A stretch of DNA of 64,000 nt from Carya illinoinensis. Its lineage: Eukaryota > Streptophyta > Magnoliopsida > Fagales > Juglandaceae. The DNA is taken from positions 29,390,967 to 29,454,966 of the forward strand of contig NC_056758.1 in NCBI RefSeq assembly GCF_018687715.1, given 5' to 3'. The notes beneath the pieces were generated by a model, which did no database searches, was not told the origin of the DNA, and saw nothing but the letters and a program-made list of their open reading frames with translations. Shown one piece after another: positions 45,592 to 56,454 of the stretch. The position numbers and the translations under genes are program-made. Numbering within the stretch: position 1 is the first letter of the stretch; every line of letters begins with the position of its first letter.

Positions 45592-46483
45592 AGAAAATTG
45601 TTTATTGACTCGTCATAAATATATATCTCTTTTATAATGATATTTGAACATAAGATTAATAAATATTTTAAGTTACTGCCTGAATGACCAATAAATTATG
45701 TGTATTTCATGTTATGAAATCAGATACAAATGCATTATACAATTTAGATTCTCATGTCAGTAATTGCTGTGCATATAATGACAGCAAAGGTGGATGAAGA
45801 TGAGATCTAAGAGGTTGCTTTAAAACATTCAATTGAAACAATCGATACTACGTGAATAAAATGTAGAATATTCTGATTCAGTAAATAATGCCAAGTTTTT
45901 CTCCCAAGAACTGATGCTTCTATTGTACTTGTCGCATATTAGTTGTGGAATGAGGTTGGTGGTCAATATATAAATATAAGATAAAATCTCACCTCTTGAA
46001 CTAATTTTTAAAATTGAGAGAGACCAAAGGGCCAAAACCACCCAACAACTTCGTGTTTGGAGTGATGAATTATTGTGCCAACATATCAAATCTTTTAGGC
46101 ATGAACTTCATTGACTTTTTAAGCTAATTTTTTAGACAACTTTTCATGGTTTTCAATCAAAAGAACTCTTAAGAAATTTATTTAAAGTAATCTACTCAAA
46201 CAGAAATGATAAATAAAGAGCATGAAATTGGGTTTGTAATGCTTATAAATGTAGCATGCATATTAATAGAAATTATCGATTATTTGCTCAAAAAAGGTAA
46301 TGGATACATGTCCAAGACTACTTATGATCATCTCAAACAATTTAGCCATAATTATTTCTTCTTTTCTTTTATTCTTGGCTTGATTCACCTCAAGAATATA
46401 GAAAATAATTTAGGCGCTTCGGTCCCATCACAAATGTTCAAAGAAAAGTATTATGACTACAAAATTTTTTTATAAAAATAAAT

Positions 46484-46620
46484 TTACAAGTTGATATGAT
46501 TTCATACGATACGTTAGATCTATTTTATAAAAAAATAATTTTAAAATCCAACATACTATATCAAGTCACGTTACTTTACAAAATTATTTTTATAAAATTT
46601 ATTTATGACTAAAATATATT
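46484..46620. repeat. Foldback MITE-like element
   Basis: AAGTTGATATGATTTCATAC and, reversed from the right side, AAGTAACGTGACTTGATATA form inverted arms around TAGATCTATTTTATAAAAAA. Related sequence lies at 47340-47475 and 52935-53105. Confidence 0.5.
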
Positions 46621-47149
46621 TCATGTTCAAATAACAAAGGAACTTTCCCCACCCAAGAGAGGGATGATCAAAAGAAAAAATTAAAAAAAAAATGATATTA
46701 ATGATGTCTCGCTTTCATAAATGAAGTCTTGCTTTGGATCTGACCTATGATTGTTATCATAGGAGCTCCCAAAATGGAAATATTAATTCACAATACAAAA
46801 GGATGCATGCATGCATGGATTTGGACTATCGTGTCATGTGCGGCCCTTTAAATTCAGAGTACTGTTAACCTAATGATGGATCATTATTTGATTTGATAAT
46901 ACCTATCTTCCATATTTATTGTTTTGCATTAGTTTTTAATTTTAGTAATCAAGCTAATAATTTATATTGGCCCCACAACAAATCTTACATCCACGTAAAC
47001 AAACCCATCAATGATTAAATCTACTAAAAACCATGCATATTTAATTCATTTAAGTCTAACCCGATTCCTTCTTCCACTTTCTAACGTGCATGTGATCCCC
47101 CTAAAAAAGTTGAAAACAAGTAACGCCAAAAGCAAATATACATATATAT

Positions 47150-47475
47150 ATATAGAGTTATAATCTTGAGTACGTAAGTATTATATAATTATTTTAAAAA
47201 AATAAATAAATAAATATAATATTTATATAAAAAAATTTAATTTTTTTAATAATAAATCTTACACATTTTCAAAATAACTGTATAATACTTATACACTCTA
47301 CGATTATATATAATATTATTAAAAAAATCATATTCACGCAGACCTCTTATAAAAATAAAATTTATAAATTAAAGTGTCAAGATATAATATATTGTTTTTA
47401 TTTATAATAAAAATAATTTTACATAATACATTATAATAAACTACGTCTATTTATAATTTATTTTATAATACCTCT
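47150..47475. repeat. Two adjacent foldback MITE-like elements
   Basis: 47168-47300 has inverted arms (GTAAGTATTATATAATTATT against AATAACTGTATAATACTTAT). 47340-47475 belongs to the same loose family as 46484-46620 (AAATTTATAAATTAAAGTGT and a TATAATTTATTTTATAA end). Confidence 0.45.
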
Positions 47476-47479
47476 TTAT

Positions 47480-49049
47480 AAACTAAACGCTTTCTTTAAA
47501 GCTAAACATCCACCGAAATATTAAAAAAATATATATAACAATATCACTTTGCGTGACTGCAAAGGTTCTCCTCCCGTCCGCAAACTCATCCTCCGAATAT
47601 AACATTGTAGTTTCCTGCACATTGATAATGATCCGTGCATGACAATCTCCTTATGACAAGCTTTTTGCGGGTTTCAACTTTACAGGGCAGTTCTACATGA
47701 TTTGTTAACTCCTTACCCGCAGAGTACTTCTACACCCACCGAAAGTCATTTCCAAAAAACTCCCGAACAATATATATTTTTTTAAAATTTCTTTATACAT
47801 TTTTATAATCATCATAATTTTTTTTAAAATAAAAAAAATCACAATATTATTTAAAAAAGTTTTCTTAATCAATAAGTAAAAAATAAAATAAAATAAAATC
47901 GAAATACAAATTTGGGACAATTTTTCGATAGAAATAGTGTTCATGTACCTAAAAAATTCGGGCACTTGCAACTGCTACAGCAACAGCAAACGACTTTGGA
48001 GTAGGTAACATAAAAGTATCATCTTTTGTCATTTAGTCAATCATATCAATAGAGTATACAAAAAAATACGTAAAAATAACTATACATAAAAGTTTTATTT
48101 CTTCACTACTCTTGGTTTTTTCGAGCATTGTAGCAGTGCATGCATATATATATAAAAAATACTTGTTGTCACGCAGCTGGTGTCCACGTGTAAAACGTTT
48201 CATTTGTTTTTAGCTTCCCCCTCCCCTTCATTTTTCCTTTCCCAAACCCTTCCCTTCGTTTTTTCTTCTCCATCCTTCCCTTCATTTTTTTTTCTTTTTC
48301 GAATCTACTTCATCTCACTCCCGATTGTGCCCATTCGTATTTCCATCCTCCCACATTTCACATACATATTTAAAAAAATGATTACAAATGAAGACCCTGG
48401 GCCACAAACCCGGAGGCTTTGGTATGAGTATGGACCTTTTTGCCCTATTAAAGAGCACGATATTAGAGACAAAGCTGAATGAGATTTACGTATACTGAAA
48501 TAAAGGGTCAGTCAATATGGTCAAGCAACTGCACCGCTTCCTTTGAGCGATTTTGTTCACAAAGAATGCCAATGGTCTCTTTGAAATTCTTGTTTTTGCA
48601 TAAGTGGGATATGAGAGAGTCTTTGTTATTAGATTTAAAGAAAGTCTTTTGAGAAATAGTTTGTTGATTCAACTAGGTTATCAGAGAAGAAGAAAAAGAA
48701 ATAATTCCCCCGAAGAATAACCGAGACAAAAAATACGAAACTTTGATATTTAAAAAAAATCTCATAATTGAGATTAGAAGGTAGATGTAGCCCCTATCCA
48801 GTAACAACCCAAGTAAGGTTACAAGTTAGGAAGTAGGAAAGTTTTTGCAGGTGAAAATTCTTTCTTGTTTCAAATAAATAGGTTAACAAGTACCGCGCCA
48901 TGAGTTATGAACCGAGACAAAGGGGGACGATGAAAACGAAGGAGAAGGATGGAAAGTGAAGGTTGTGAACCCAGATGCACAAACTCTTTGCTGATTTGTG
49001 GAAGAACCTATGTTAAACAGATCGATTTTTGCCAACCCATGAAGAGAAG
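47480..49049. other. Unassigned spacer left of the hAT element
   Basis: No gene is supported. A decayed plus-strand frame at 48379-48540 reads EDPGPQTRRLWYEYGPFCP and continues with stops; I do not recognise it. The low-AT part from 48170 resumes after the hAT element to about 50725, so hAT inserted into a pre-existing sequence block. Confidence 0.4.
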
Positions 49050-49057
49050 CTCGACAC

Positions 49058-50554
49058 CAGTAGTGGAACCATGAACTTTAATGAGGGGGGGTCAATTTTT
49101 CTTTTGTATGACACGTTTATATAAATAAAAAGAAACTAAAAAAATCATAAAATATAAATATATATAAAATTAGATTTCAATAATTTGCTACATATACATA
49201 GAAATAAAATTATAAAAAAACAAAACTATTATTTTCTTCATAGAAAGTACTATCACTTCATAGAATAATATTAATTTATTATTATTTTTATAATGAAATA
49301 CTTAGAATTTATTTTCTTCATAGAAAGTACTATCAAGTGATATTTTAAAAGGTCATATTTAATTCTAATTTGTAAGCTAGTTTATCAAGTTTCATGCAAA
49401 ATCTAGATATTTTTGTGTTACATTAAGCATTTAATGTTATAATTGAGACCTTAAATATATATATATATATATATTTATTCAATGAAGTTTAGAGGATAAA
49501 ATCTCTCAACTATTTTTCATATAAATTATCAATTTTAAATTATTTTCCTTGTTGTTAACATCATGTTTTGTACGCCCATGGGTCGGGTCGCTCAGCTAGA
49601 CTGAGTTTTCACTAAAACTAGATCATGAGACAAGAGATGAGTGGCTCTGCGGTGGCCCGGGGAATCTTCGATGCCAAAGTTAATATAGAGATCAAAATGC
49701 TTTAAGAAGAAGACAACAATAGAGTATAATTCACAACAGATTTGGGTTCAACCTCCCCTTACCTTGCAGTTCTAGCGACCTTTATACTTGATCTTTTGAG
49801 TCACGTGGGCCATGTCCTATGTTCTAGGGTAGAGGGACGCCTCCCTCTCAAGTCTCCACTATCATGCTGCATTTAATGAGGCATAGGTTTTTTGGTGTCA
49901 ATCATTTAATGTGGCGTGAGTCTCTGACAGAGTTGCCTGGTGGCATATCTTCCCCTTTTTCTCAATTATGGTTTTACGCGTCCTTCTGCAACGTCTCATC
50001 TCAATGTTAATGATTATCTCTGACTTGCATGGGTCTGGGACCCGCCCTTGGCTACCAGAAGGGACCTTTTTGAGCTCGGGCCGACGTTCCCATGGCTCAT
50101 GGGGCCTGATAACATAATGGACGAGGCAGTATTATGGGCTATGAGCCTTGACGAAAATACCCCCTAATACTTGTATTTTCAATTTGGACTCCATATTAAG
50201 AAGTGTAATATTGTATACAAAAAAAAAAAAACTTGGAGATCCATATTAACAAGTTTATTATTTTTTCTAAATTTAGTTTTAATTTAATTTTAGTGAGGTC
50301 ATATCTTTGAAAATAAATAATATATAAAAATTATACAAAATTTCAAGACTATAAGAAAAAAATTGAAGAGAGACATTTCTAAATATATTGATATGTTAGA
50401 AAATTTTAAAGAACATATGGCGAGTGTAAATTTGGGGGGGGGGGCATTTGATATATTTATAAAATTATAAATAAAATATAAGGTATATTTTGAATTTTTT
50501 AAAAACTTTGAGGGGGGCATGGCCCCCTTTAGACATAAGGTAGGTCCGCCACTG
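49058..50554. mobile_element. hAT-type DNA transposon relic (about 1.5 kb including a nested insert)
   Basis: The ends are CAGTAGTGGAACC and, reversed, CAGTGGCGGACC, the CAGTGGCGGA type of hAT terminal repeat. The flanks CTCGACAC (49050-49057) and CTCGGCAC (50555-50562) form an 8-bp target duplication with one mismatch. G-rich strips lie inside both ends (GAGGGGGGG; GGGGGGGG at about 50436-50445). No transposase is readable, so it is a non-autonomous or internally deleted copy. Confidence 0.75.
49565..50170 (-). mobile_element. LTR-like insertion nested in the hAT relic
   Basis: A GC-rich block of about 600 bp interrupts AT-rich hAT DNA. Read on the minus strand it begins TATTAGGGGGTATTTTCGTC and ends CGTACAAAACA. 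This is similar in style to the TGTTAGGGGGAAAATGGGC start of the block in ALG3 intron 2. No matching pentamers flank it, so the solo LTR reading is tentative. Confidence 0.45.
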
Positions 50555-50751
50555 CTCGGCACAAAAAGAAGCTCTATTACGCATGAAGAGGAGCTCCATG
50601 ATGATGAATAGAAGCTTTGTCTACTTGTATTGTTTTCATCTTTCCGTATTTTCTCTTTTCGATATCTGTTTAAAATAAATAAAGGCTGACGTGGCATACT
50701 GATTGCACCGCAGCTACGCATCATGTCGACCGTCCATAGAAGAATTGTATT

Positions 50752-50900
<149 letters not shown>

Positions 50901-51020
50901 ACTTTATTGGCTAGCATCGACCCATTGCACTCCTAGCCATTGAACTAGAACAGATGTAAAGCCCTTAGATCCCCACATGCAAGAGTGCTAGTCTAACTTG
51001 ACTTTGCTCTTGTCTAACTT

Positions 51021-52173
51021 TTTTTTTTTTTTTTTTTTTTTGAGAAAAAACCTTAACGGATTGGATTCATAACAATGTTCTAACACAAAATGGGATAGTA
51101 TCCAAAGATGAGATACTTCCAATGATGCCAAGTGCATCTTTGCTTAGGCCATGAGCTACATTGTTGCTAGCTATCACTATGTGACTTACAGACCATGAAG
51201 TAAATGAATCTAAAGTTGTTTCAATATCCTTAATCAATGTCCCCACATAGGACTTAGCATCTGAGTTAGCGTTTAGGTAGTTGACAATTTGAAGAGAATC
51301 TCCCTCTAATACGAGATCATTCCAGCCTAGTGATTTGCAAAAAATGGAGGTTTCAAGTACTGCATATGTTTATGCTAGCAAAGGATCATGAAATAGGTCT
51401 TGAGTTTTCCTCAATGTTGCTCTGACCTGGCTTTCACTGTCCTGATAACAATACCAAATCCAGCTTTGCAATGAGTCTTATCGAGTGTAGCATTCCAGTT
51501 GACTCTAAGTTTGCCTCGGGGGGGAGCTATCCATTGAGGGGGTGTACTTTGGTCTCTTAGAATGGAGTTTGCAAGCTGGTGAAGTTGGATGAGATCCTGC
51601 TTTAGTTGCTTTACTTTCTGAATAAGAGAATTGAGGTGCTTGAAGTTTTGTTTAAAAACAAGTTCGTTCATCCTCTTCCATATTTTCCTTGCTATTAAGG
51701 AAAAGGATATCATTTCTTCATCTTCAAGTTCCTCAATGAGAGTTTCCACAAGGTTGGTGAAAGTATGGGATGACAGGTTTGCTTTTTGAAATCTCATTTT
51801 ATTGTTATACCAAACATCTTGGACTGAGGGGCAGGACCATAGAGCGTGTTCAATTGTTTCTGTCTGAGATAGATAGATTGGGTACGAATCATCATTGATG
51901 ATCTTCCTCTGGAATATCTTAACTCTTGTGAGAAGACCATCGATGCATGCCCTCCATAGGAAGTTTTTGGCAACAGGGATAACATGGAGATGCCACATTC
52001 TTGTCTAAGGTCTGTCTTCCCTTGAGCCCTCAAAAGGTTGTCCCAAGCTTTGATTAGAGAGTGCATTCTTTAAATGGTATGCACTTTTGACAATGAAAAC
52101 TCATGAATTAATACACCTCTAAATTAACTTGTCTGATTTAGGTAGGGGACTGAGAGAGATTCTCATAATGGTC
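51021..52173 (-). mobile_element. 5'-truncated LINE insertion with poly-A tail
   Basis: On the minus strand the element ends in an A tail (plus-strand T run at 51019-51041). CTCTTGTCTAACTT flanks both sides (51007-51020 and 52174-52187), a 14-bp target duplication typical of LINE retroposition. Its coding remnant is described separately. Confidence 0.85.
51050..52066 (-). pseudogene. LINE ORF2 C-terminal part: RT zinc-binding region and RNase H
   Basis: Minus-strand frames show a zf-RVT-type block (LLPKTSYGG..., NFLWRACIDGLLTRVKIFQ and HALWSCPSVQDVW). A linker follows, then a plant non-LTR RNase H (PPRGKLRVNWNATLDKTHCK, AGFGIVIRT, LGWNDLVLEGDSLQIVNYLN, SHIVIASNNVAHGLSKDAL). A frameshift near 51960, another near 51415 and a stop at about 51373 inactivate it. 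The reverse transcriptase core was lost by 5' truncation. Confidence 0.85.
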
Positions 52174-52239
52174 CTCTTGTCTAACTTGACTTTGCATATA
52201 TATATATATAAATCAGCTTTGCTATATACAGTCGTCATA

Positions 52240-52408
52240 TTCAGTCGGCGTGCAGTCAGCTGTACGGAATGAATAAAAAAAAATTATAAATTTTTTTTTT
52301 ATATTCAAGGGGACCTACATGAATTATAAAAAGTTATAAAAATAATTTTTTTTTTCATGTAGGTCCCGTATTAATTTTTTTTTATAGCCGACTGCACGTC
52401 GACTGCAT
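52240..52408. repeat. Foldback MITE
   Basis: CAGTCGGCGTGCAGTC (52242-52257) pairs with GACTGCACGTCGACTG near 52391-52406. An inner pair GGGACCTACATGAA / TTCATGTAGGTCCC lies around a T/A-rich centre, so nearly the whole element can fold back. Confidence 0.75.
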
Positions 52409-52419
52409 CTCTTAATTGT

Positions 52420-52930
52420 AAAAAGTATTTCTCTATATAAATATATAATTGGAGCGTGGCCACTGGCCAAGAGAGAAATGGTAGTTGTTTGTAAAAGAGT
52501 GTTTCACATGGGAAATAATAAAAGCTCCGACGCCCCTGCTGCAAGTCTTTAATTTGGTACGTCTGTGATCTCTATTATCAGACATAATTTCGTACATAAA
52601 AATAGTCTTTTCTGTCTGGTTTTCAGCAAGTAAAATGTCTCTATGATCGCACCCAAATATGAAAGCATCATTCGATTGTCCCTTTCTATCATGTTTTATT
52701 TTAAAAAAACTTTTTTTTTTCCTCCTCCAAAGTCCAAACTCCTCTAAAGTCTAAAGTACATCTCATTTTGAGTCACACCCACAAGGAAAGAGAGGGACTG
52801 ACTAGTCTCTTCAACCTTCAATCTCTTTTTCCTGATCCGTTGAATGAACAAATCGTGATCTTCTTTCAAAGTGTATCAAAATAATTACATGGGTGAACTA
52901 AAATGTTCTGTCCAACAAGAGAATAATTTT
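52420..52930. other. Spacer
   Basis: No gene or clear repeat is seen here. The text around 52500-52860 is less AT-rich but has no open frame of note. Confidence 0.4.
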
Positions 52931-52934
52931 TTAT

Positions 52935-53105
52935 TTTTTATTTTTATATATCAAAAAATATTATTTTTATAAAATAAAATTTATAAATTGATATGACTTA
53001 ATGTTATATGTTAAATTATAAGACTATTTTTATTATAAAATAGATTTAATATATAATATAAAATCATTCCATTTTATCAAATTAATTTTATAAAAATCTT
53101 TTATT
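52935..53105. repeat. Foldback MITE-like element
   Basis: AAATTTATAAATTGATATGA and TTATCAAATTAATTTTATAA mark inverted ends around TAAATTATAAGACTATTTTT. Same loose family as 46484-46620. Confidence 0.5.
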
Positions 53106-53245
53106 AGTTATAGTATTTTCTTTATATGCATTTATTTATGCATTGCTATTCTTTACGTCGAACGACTTTGGAACACTTGGATGGTGCCGTTTTGAGATTA
53201 TTGTGTCCCCCCGGTTTTAGACCACAGTATTCTATAATGGCTAAG

Positions 53246-53648
53246 GTCTGATTTAGACAATGGGTTGAGTTGAGATTAATTTTGATGAAAGTTAAAATGT
53301 TATTTTTTAATATTATTATTATTTTAAAATTTAAAAAATTTAAATTATTTATTATATTTTGTGATAGAAGTTGAAAAAATTATAATAATTAGATGAAATA
53401 AGTTAAGTTGAGTTGGACTAAACTTAATAACCAAATGCTGCCTAAGGCTATATTTAATTCTTCAATTCTTCTCAATTTATCTCATTTAATTATTATAACT
53501 TTTTAATTTTTAATATAAAATATAATAAATAATTTAATTTTTTAAAATTTTAAAATAATAATAATATTAAAAATAATATTCTAATAATATTTTATATAAC
53601 TTTTAATTAACTTTCTATCACAATTCAATTCAATCCAACTTAACATCA
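53246..53648. repeat. Two MITE copies in head-to-head arrangement
   Basis: 53246-53447 (TTAGACAATGGGTTGAGTTG ... TAATAACCAAATGCTGCC) and 53450-53648 (TATTTAATTCTTCAATTC ... CAATCCAACTTAACATC) are inverted relatives joined with almost no spacer. Both carry the AATATTATTATTATTTTAAA core, in opposite senses. Together they form a palindrome of about 400 bp. Confidence 0.65.
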
Positions 53649-54009
53649 AACCGGTCATAAATTAGCCGCGCGCCGAGGTTGAACCTACACACACATGTAT
53701 AGATGGCTATCCCTGGGCCATGCCATCCTTTTTCGCTTTTAAAAGCAACTTGACGTCGATGTACTTATAGTTTTGGTGTCAAATGCCTTTTCGCCTTGAC
53801 AGTTGACAAGCTAATTATCCAATCAAATTCCATTCACATGCATTCTTCATAATTTCTCATTACACTACCTAAGCTCCCCTATCATATCTTATTAATGGTA
53901 ATTAAAAATAAATAAATAAAAATCTACGCTTGCTAAGCTCCGCCGTGGAAATAATATCTAATAAACATCATGGATGACTCAAGTGTCCTGTCTATCTTAG
54001 GCACGACTC

Positions 54010-54215
54010 GATGTTTGCATTAAAAGTCGGTATGAAAAATGAATTGAGATGTGATGAATTAAAATAAAAAATAAAATAAAATAAAATATTATTTTTAATA
54101 TAACTATTATTTTAAATTTTAAAAAAATTTAATTAATTATTATATTTTATTTAAAAATTATATAATAAAATGAGATGATATGAGTCTAAATATTTTTATA
54201 TCCAAACCTAACCAG
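54010..54215 (+). repeat. MITE-like element of the same family
   Basis: GTCGGTATGAAAAATGAATT ... TATATCCAAACCTAACC with the TAATTATTATATTTTATTTA core, in the plus orientation. Confidence 0.5.
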
Positions 54216-54219
54216 AAAA

Positions 54220-55036
54220 ATTATATTCTCACGTTGGTATATAGAACACACATAATAAAGTTCTTATATAACATAGATTGATTTAAAAAATAATTATTTT
54301 TAATTTAAAAAGAAAATATCTAAGATTTCAAAATACAAATCATAAAATCTTTAAAATTTTTAATTTTAATTATTTTTTAAATTTTTTTACCCATTATTCT
54401 GGCCGTAGACTCGAGATATTCGCTTGAATCCGGTCAACAGCCGTCGGAGTTTGGTGGCCAATATTCACCATTAGCTTATAAAAAAAAATGCTGACTTGAC
54501 ATATTTTTAAAAATTCATACGGATACTCATAAATATCACACATTAATGCGTCAAGAGTTTGGTGACTTAATAACATATAACTCGATTATCTAATTAAAAT
54601 TTTTAATTTTAATAATCTCACCCATTTGTATAAAAAAAATCATGCATCCAGAACAATGATAGAACCATTGTACCCTACATGGGATAATTTATACTAATCA
54701 AGAGAAAATATTTTTTCGTATAAATATACCTATAGAAATATAAGATGAATAATGTTAGGTATAAATTTCAAATAAACAAATTTCATATAAGTTGTCGTAA
54801 AAAAGTAGATTTCACTAATAAAAAATAGTTTCTTTATATATAATTTATCTATTTGAAATTTGTAGAAATCATTTTTCAGATTTTTTACTGTTTGCACCAT
54901 ATATTTAATTTTGTTGAATTACAAAAGATGGTTTGAATAAACACTATTTAGTATTTAATACACATGTTTAGCTTTTTAAGGTTTTCCTCTGTGAGTTTTG
55001 TTGGGACAAAATAATTGAATGCAATAAAAAAAATAA
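54220..55036. other. AT-rich spacer
   Basis: No gene is seen. A weak foldback lies at 54765-54860 (TTTCAAATAAACAAATTTCA against TATCTATTTGAAATTTGTAG). Confidence 0.4.
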
Positions 55037-55175
55037 AAATTTTATGTGTAGTTATTTTTACGTATTTTTTTACACACTTTATTAATATGATTGATTGTAT
55101 TTAAAAAAAAAGACGCAGCCAATCATATTAATAAAATATACAAAAAATATATAAAATAATTATATGTAGTATTAC
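55037..55175. repeat. Foldback MITE
   Basis: ACACTTTATTAATATGATTG and CAATCATATTAATAAAATAT form strong inverted arms. The outer parts (TTATGTGTAGTTATTTTTAC / AAATAATTATATGTAGTATT) also pair loosely. Confidence 0.7.
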
Positions 55176-55916
55176 TCAATAACCGAAACATAAGATTCAC
55201 GTATGGTTTAATTTGTTACGCCACCACAAGACATCCACCGGCATGTGACATGCGCCGCACTAGAAAATATAATAGCAATATATCTCTCACATTAGTGACT
55301 CGAATAATTCATAGGTAGCAATCGAGCCAGATTATCGTTGGTTTTCTAATCAAAGATAGAAAATAAGAGGTAATAGATTTAGCCATCAAGCAATCCAAAG
55401 AAGATAGGACATCACTCAAATCGTCATGCCTTCTAGGTTTGGCTCTACAGTCCATAAGTCTGTAGACTTGAGTGTATTAAAATTGCTACATAAAATGGGA
55501 GGATAGACCCATATCCATTTTCTGTTCCATTTTTGTGTTGTAGTAGCTGTAAGATCTAATTCTAATATTGATCACATGACAAAATACATCCTGCTTACAA
55601 CAAAAATAGTGGGTTTTTATTCTCTCTGATTTAAGATTTTAAGGTATATTTTTTGTAACGGAAAATTCATCACAGTAACTTTATTTTTTGAGCGCTTTCA
55701 CTTTATTTTGTGCTTCTTTTTTTTTTTTTTAACGGTAAAGTTTATTTTGTGTATTTTTTTTAAATTTTATAATATTATTAAAAAAATACTTACTTAATTA
55801 TTAATAAAAAAATTAATAATAAAAAAATAAAAAATTCCTACAATAATCCGGCAGAATTAGAGAAGAGTATCATTTTCCATAGAAAATATAACGTGGAAAA
55901 TATGTGTGTGTGAAAA

Positions 55917-56098
55917 AAAAAAATTCTATACATCATACTATTATTTTATTTATATTTCACTAAATAAGATGTGACATATTTATCACAATTAAATAATCAT
56001 TTATTATATACTTATTTATTATTAAATGATGATAAATACGTCATATTATATATAATGAGATGTAAGTAAAATTGTAATATGATGTATAACATTACTCG
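55917..56098. repeat. Foldback MITE
   Basis: AATTCTATACATCATACTAT at the left pairs with ATAATATGATGTATAACATT at the right. The inner GTGACATATTTATCACAATT / GATGATAAATACGTCATATT pair extends the palindrome almost to the centre. Confidence 0.75.
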
Positions 56099-56159
56099 TA
56101 AAAAAATGATAATATTATTAAAAAGTACTTAATTAATAAATAACTAAAAATATTAATAG

Positions 56160-56454
56160 TAAAATAAAAAAAAGAAATACATATTAAATCCCCAATTCCA
56201 CAAAAGCCAGAGAGCCCCCTTCTCCAAGTTCCTACCACCCACCACCGCTTCACAACTTGTGTTGTCCCCCGTAGGCTAAGAAAAATGCAGAAATCTATAA
56301 AGCCAAACAGAACACAAGAAAAATCCCACAACTGATCTTCGTCAATCATTAAGAAGCCCACCTTGATCTCCCTCCCCGGCAAAGACCTTGTTTGGATCAG
56401 AGACAAAAAGGAAATTAAAAAAAAAAAAAAAAACTATCAACAACCAACAACACC
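56160..56454 (+). promoter_or_regulatory. 5' flank and leader of the AAA-ATPase gene
   Basis: A C-rich, TATA-less stretch (CCCCAATTCC, CCACCCACCACCGC) precedes the ATG, and a run of 17 A sits at 56416-56432 in the probable leader. The start site cannot be placed. Confidence 0.35.

Larger units (their letters stand above)
44700..47140. other. AT-rich spacer with small repeats
   Basis: Apart from the exon-like piece at 45390-45591 and the foldback at 46484-46620, nothing is recognised. An (AT)n tract lies at 44699-44721. Confidence 0.4.
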
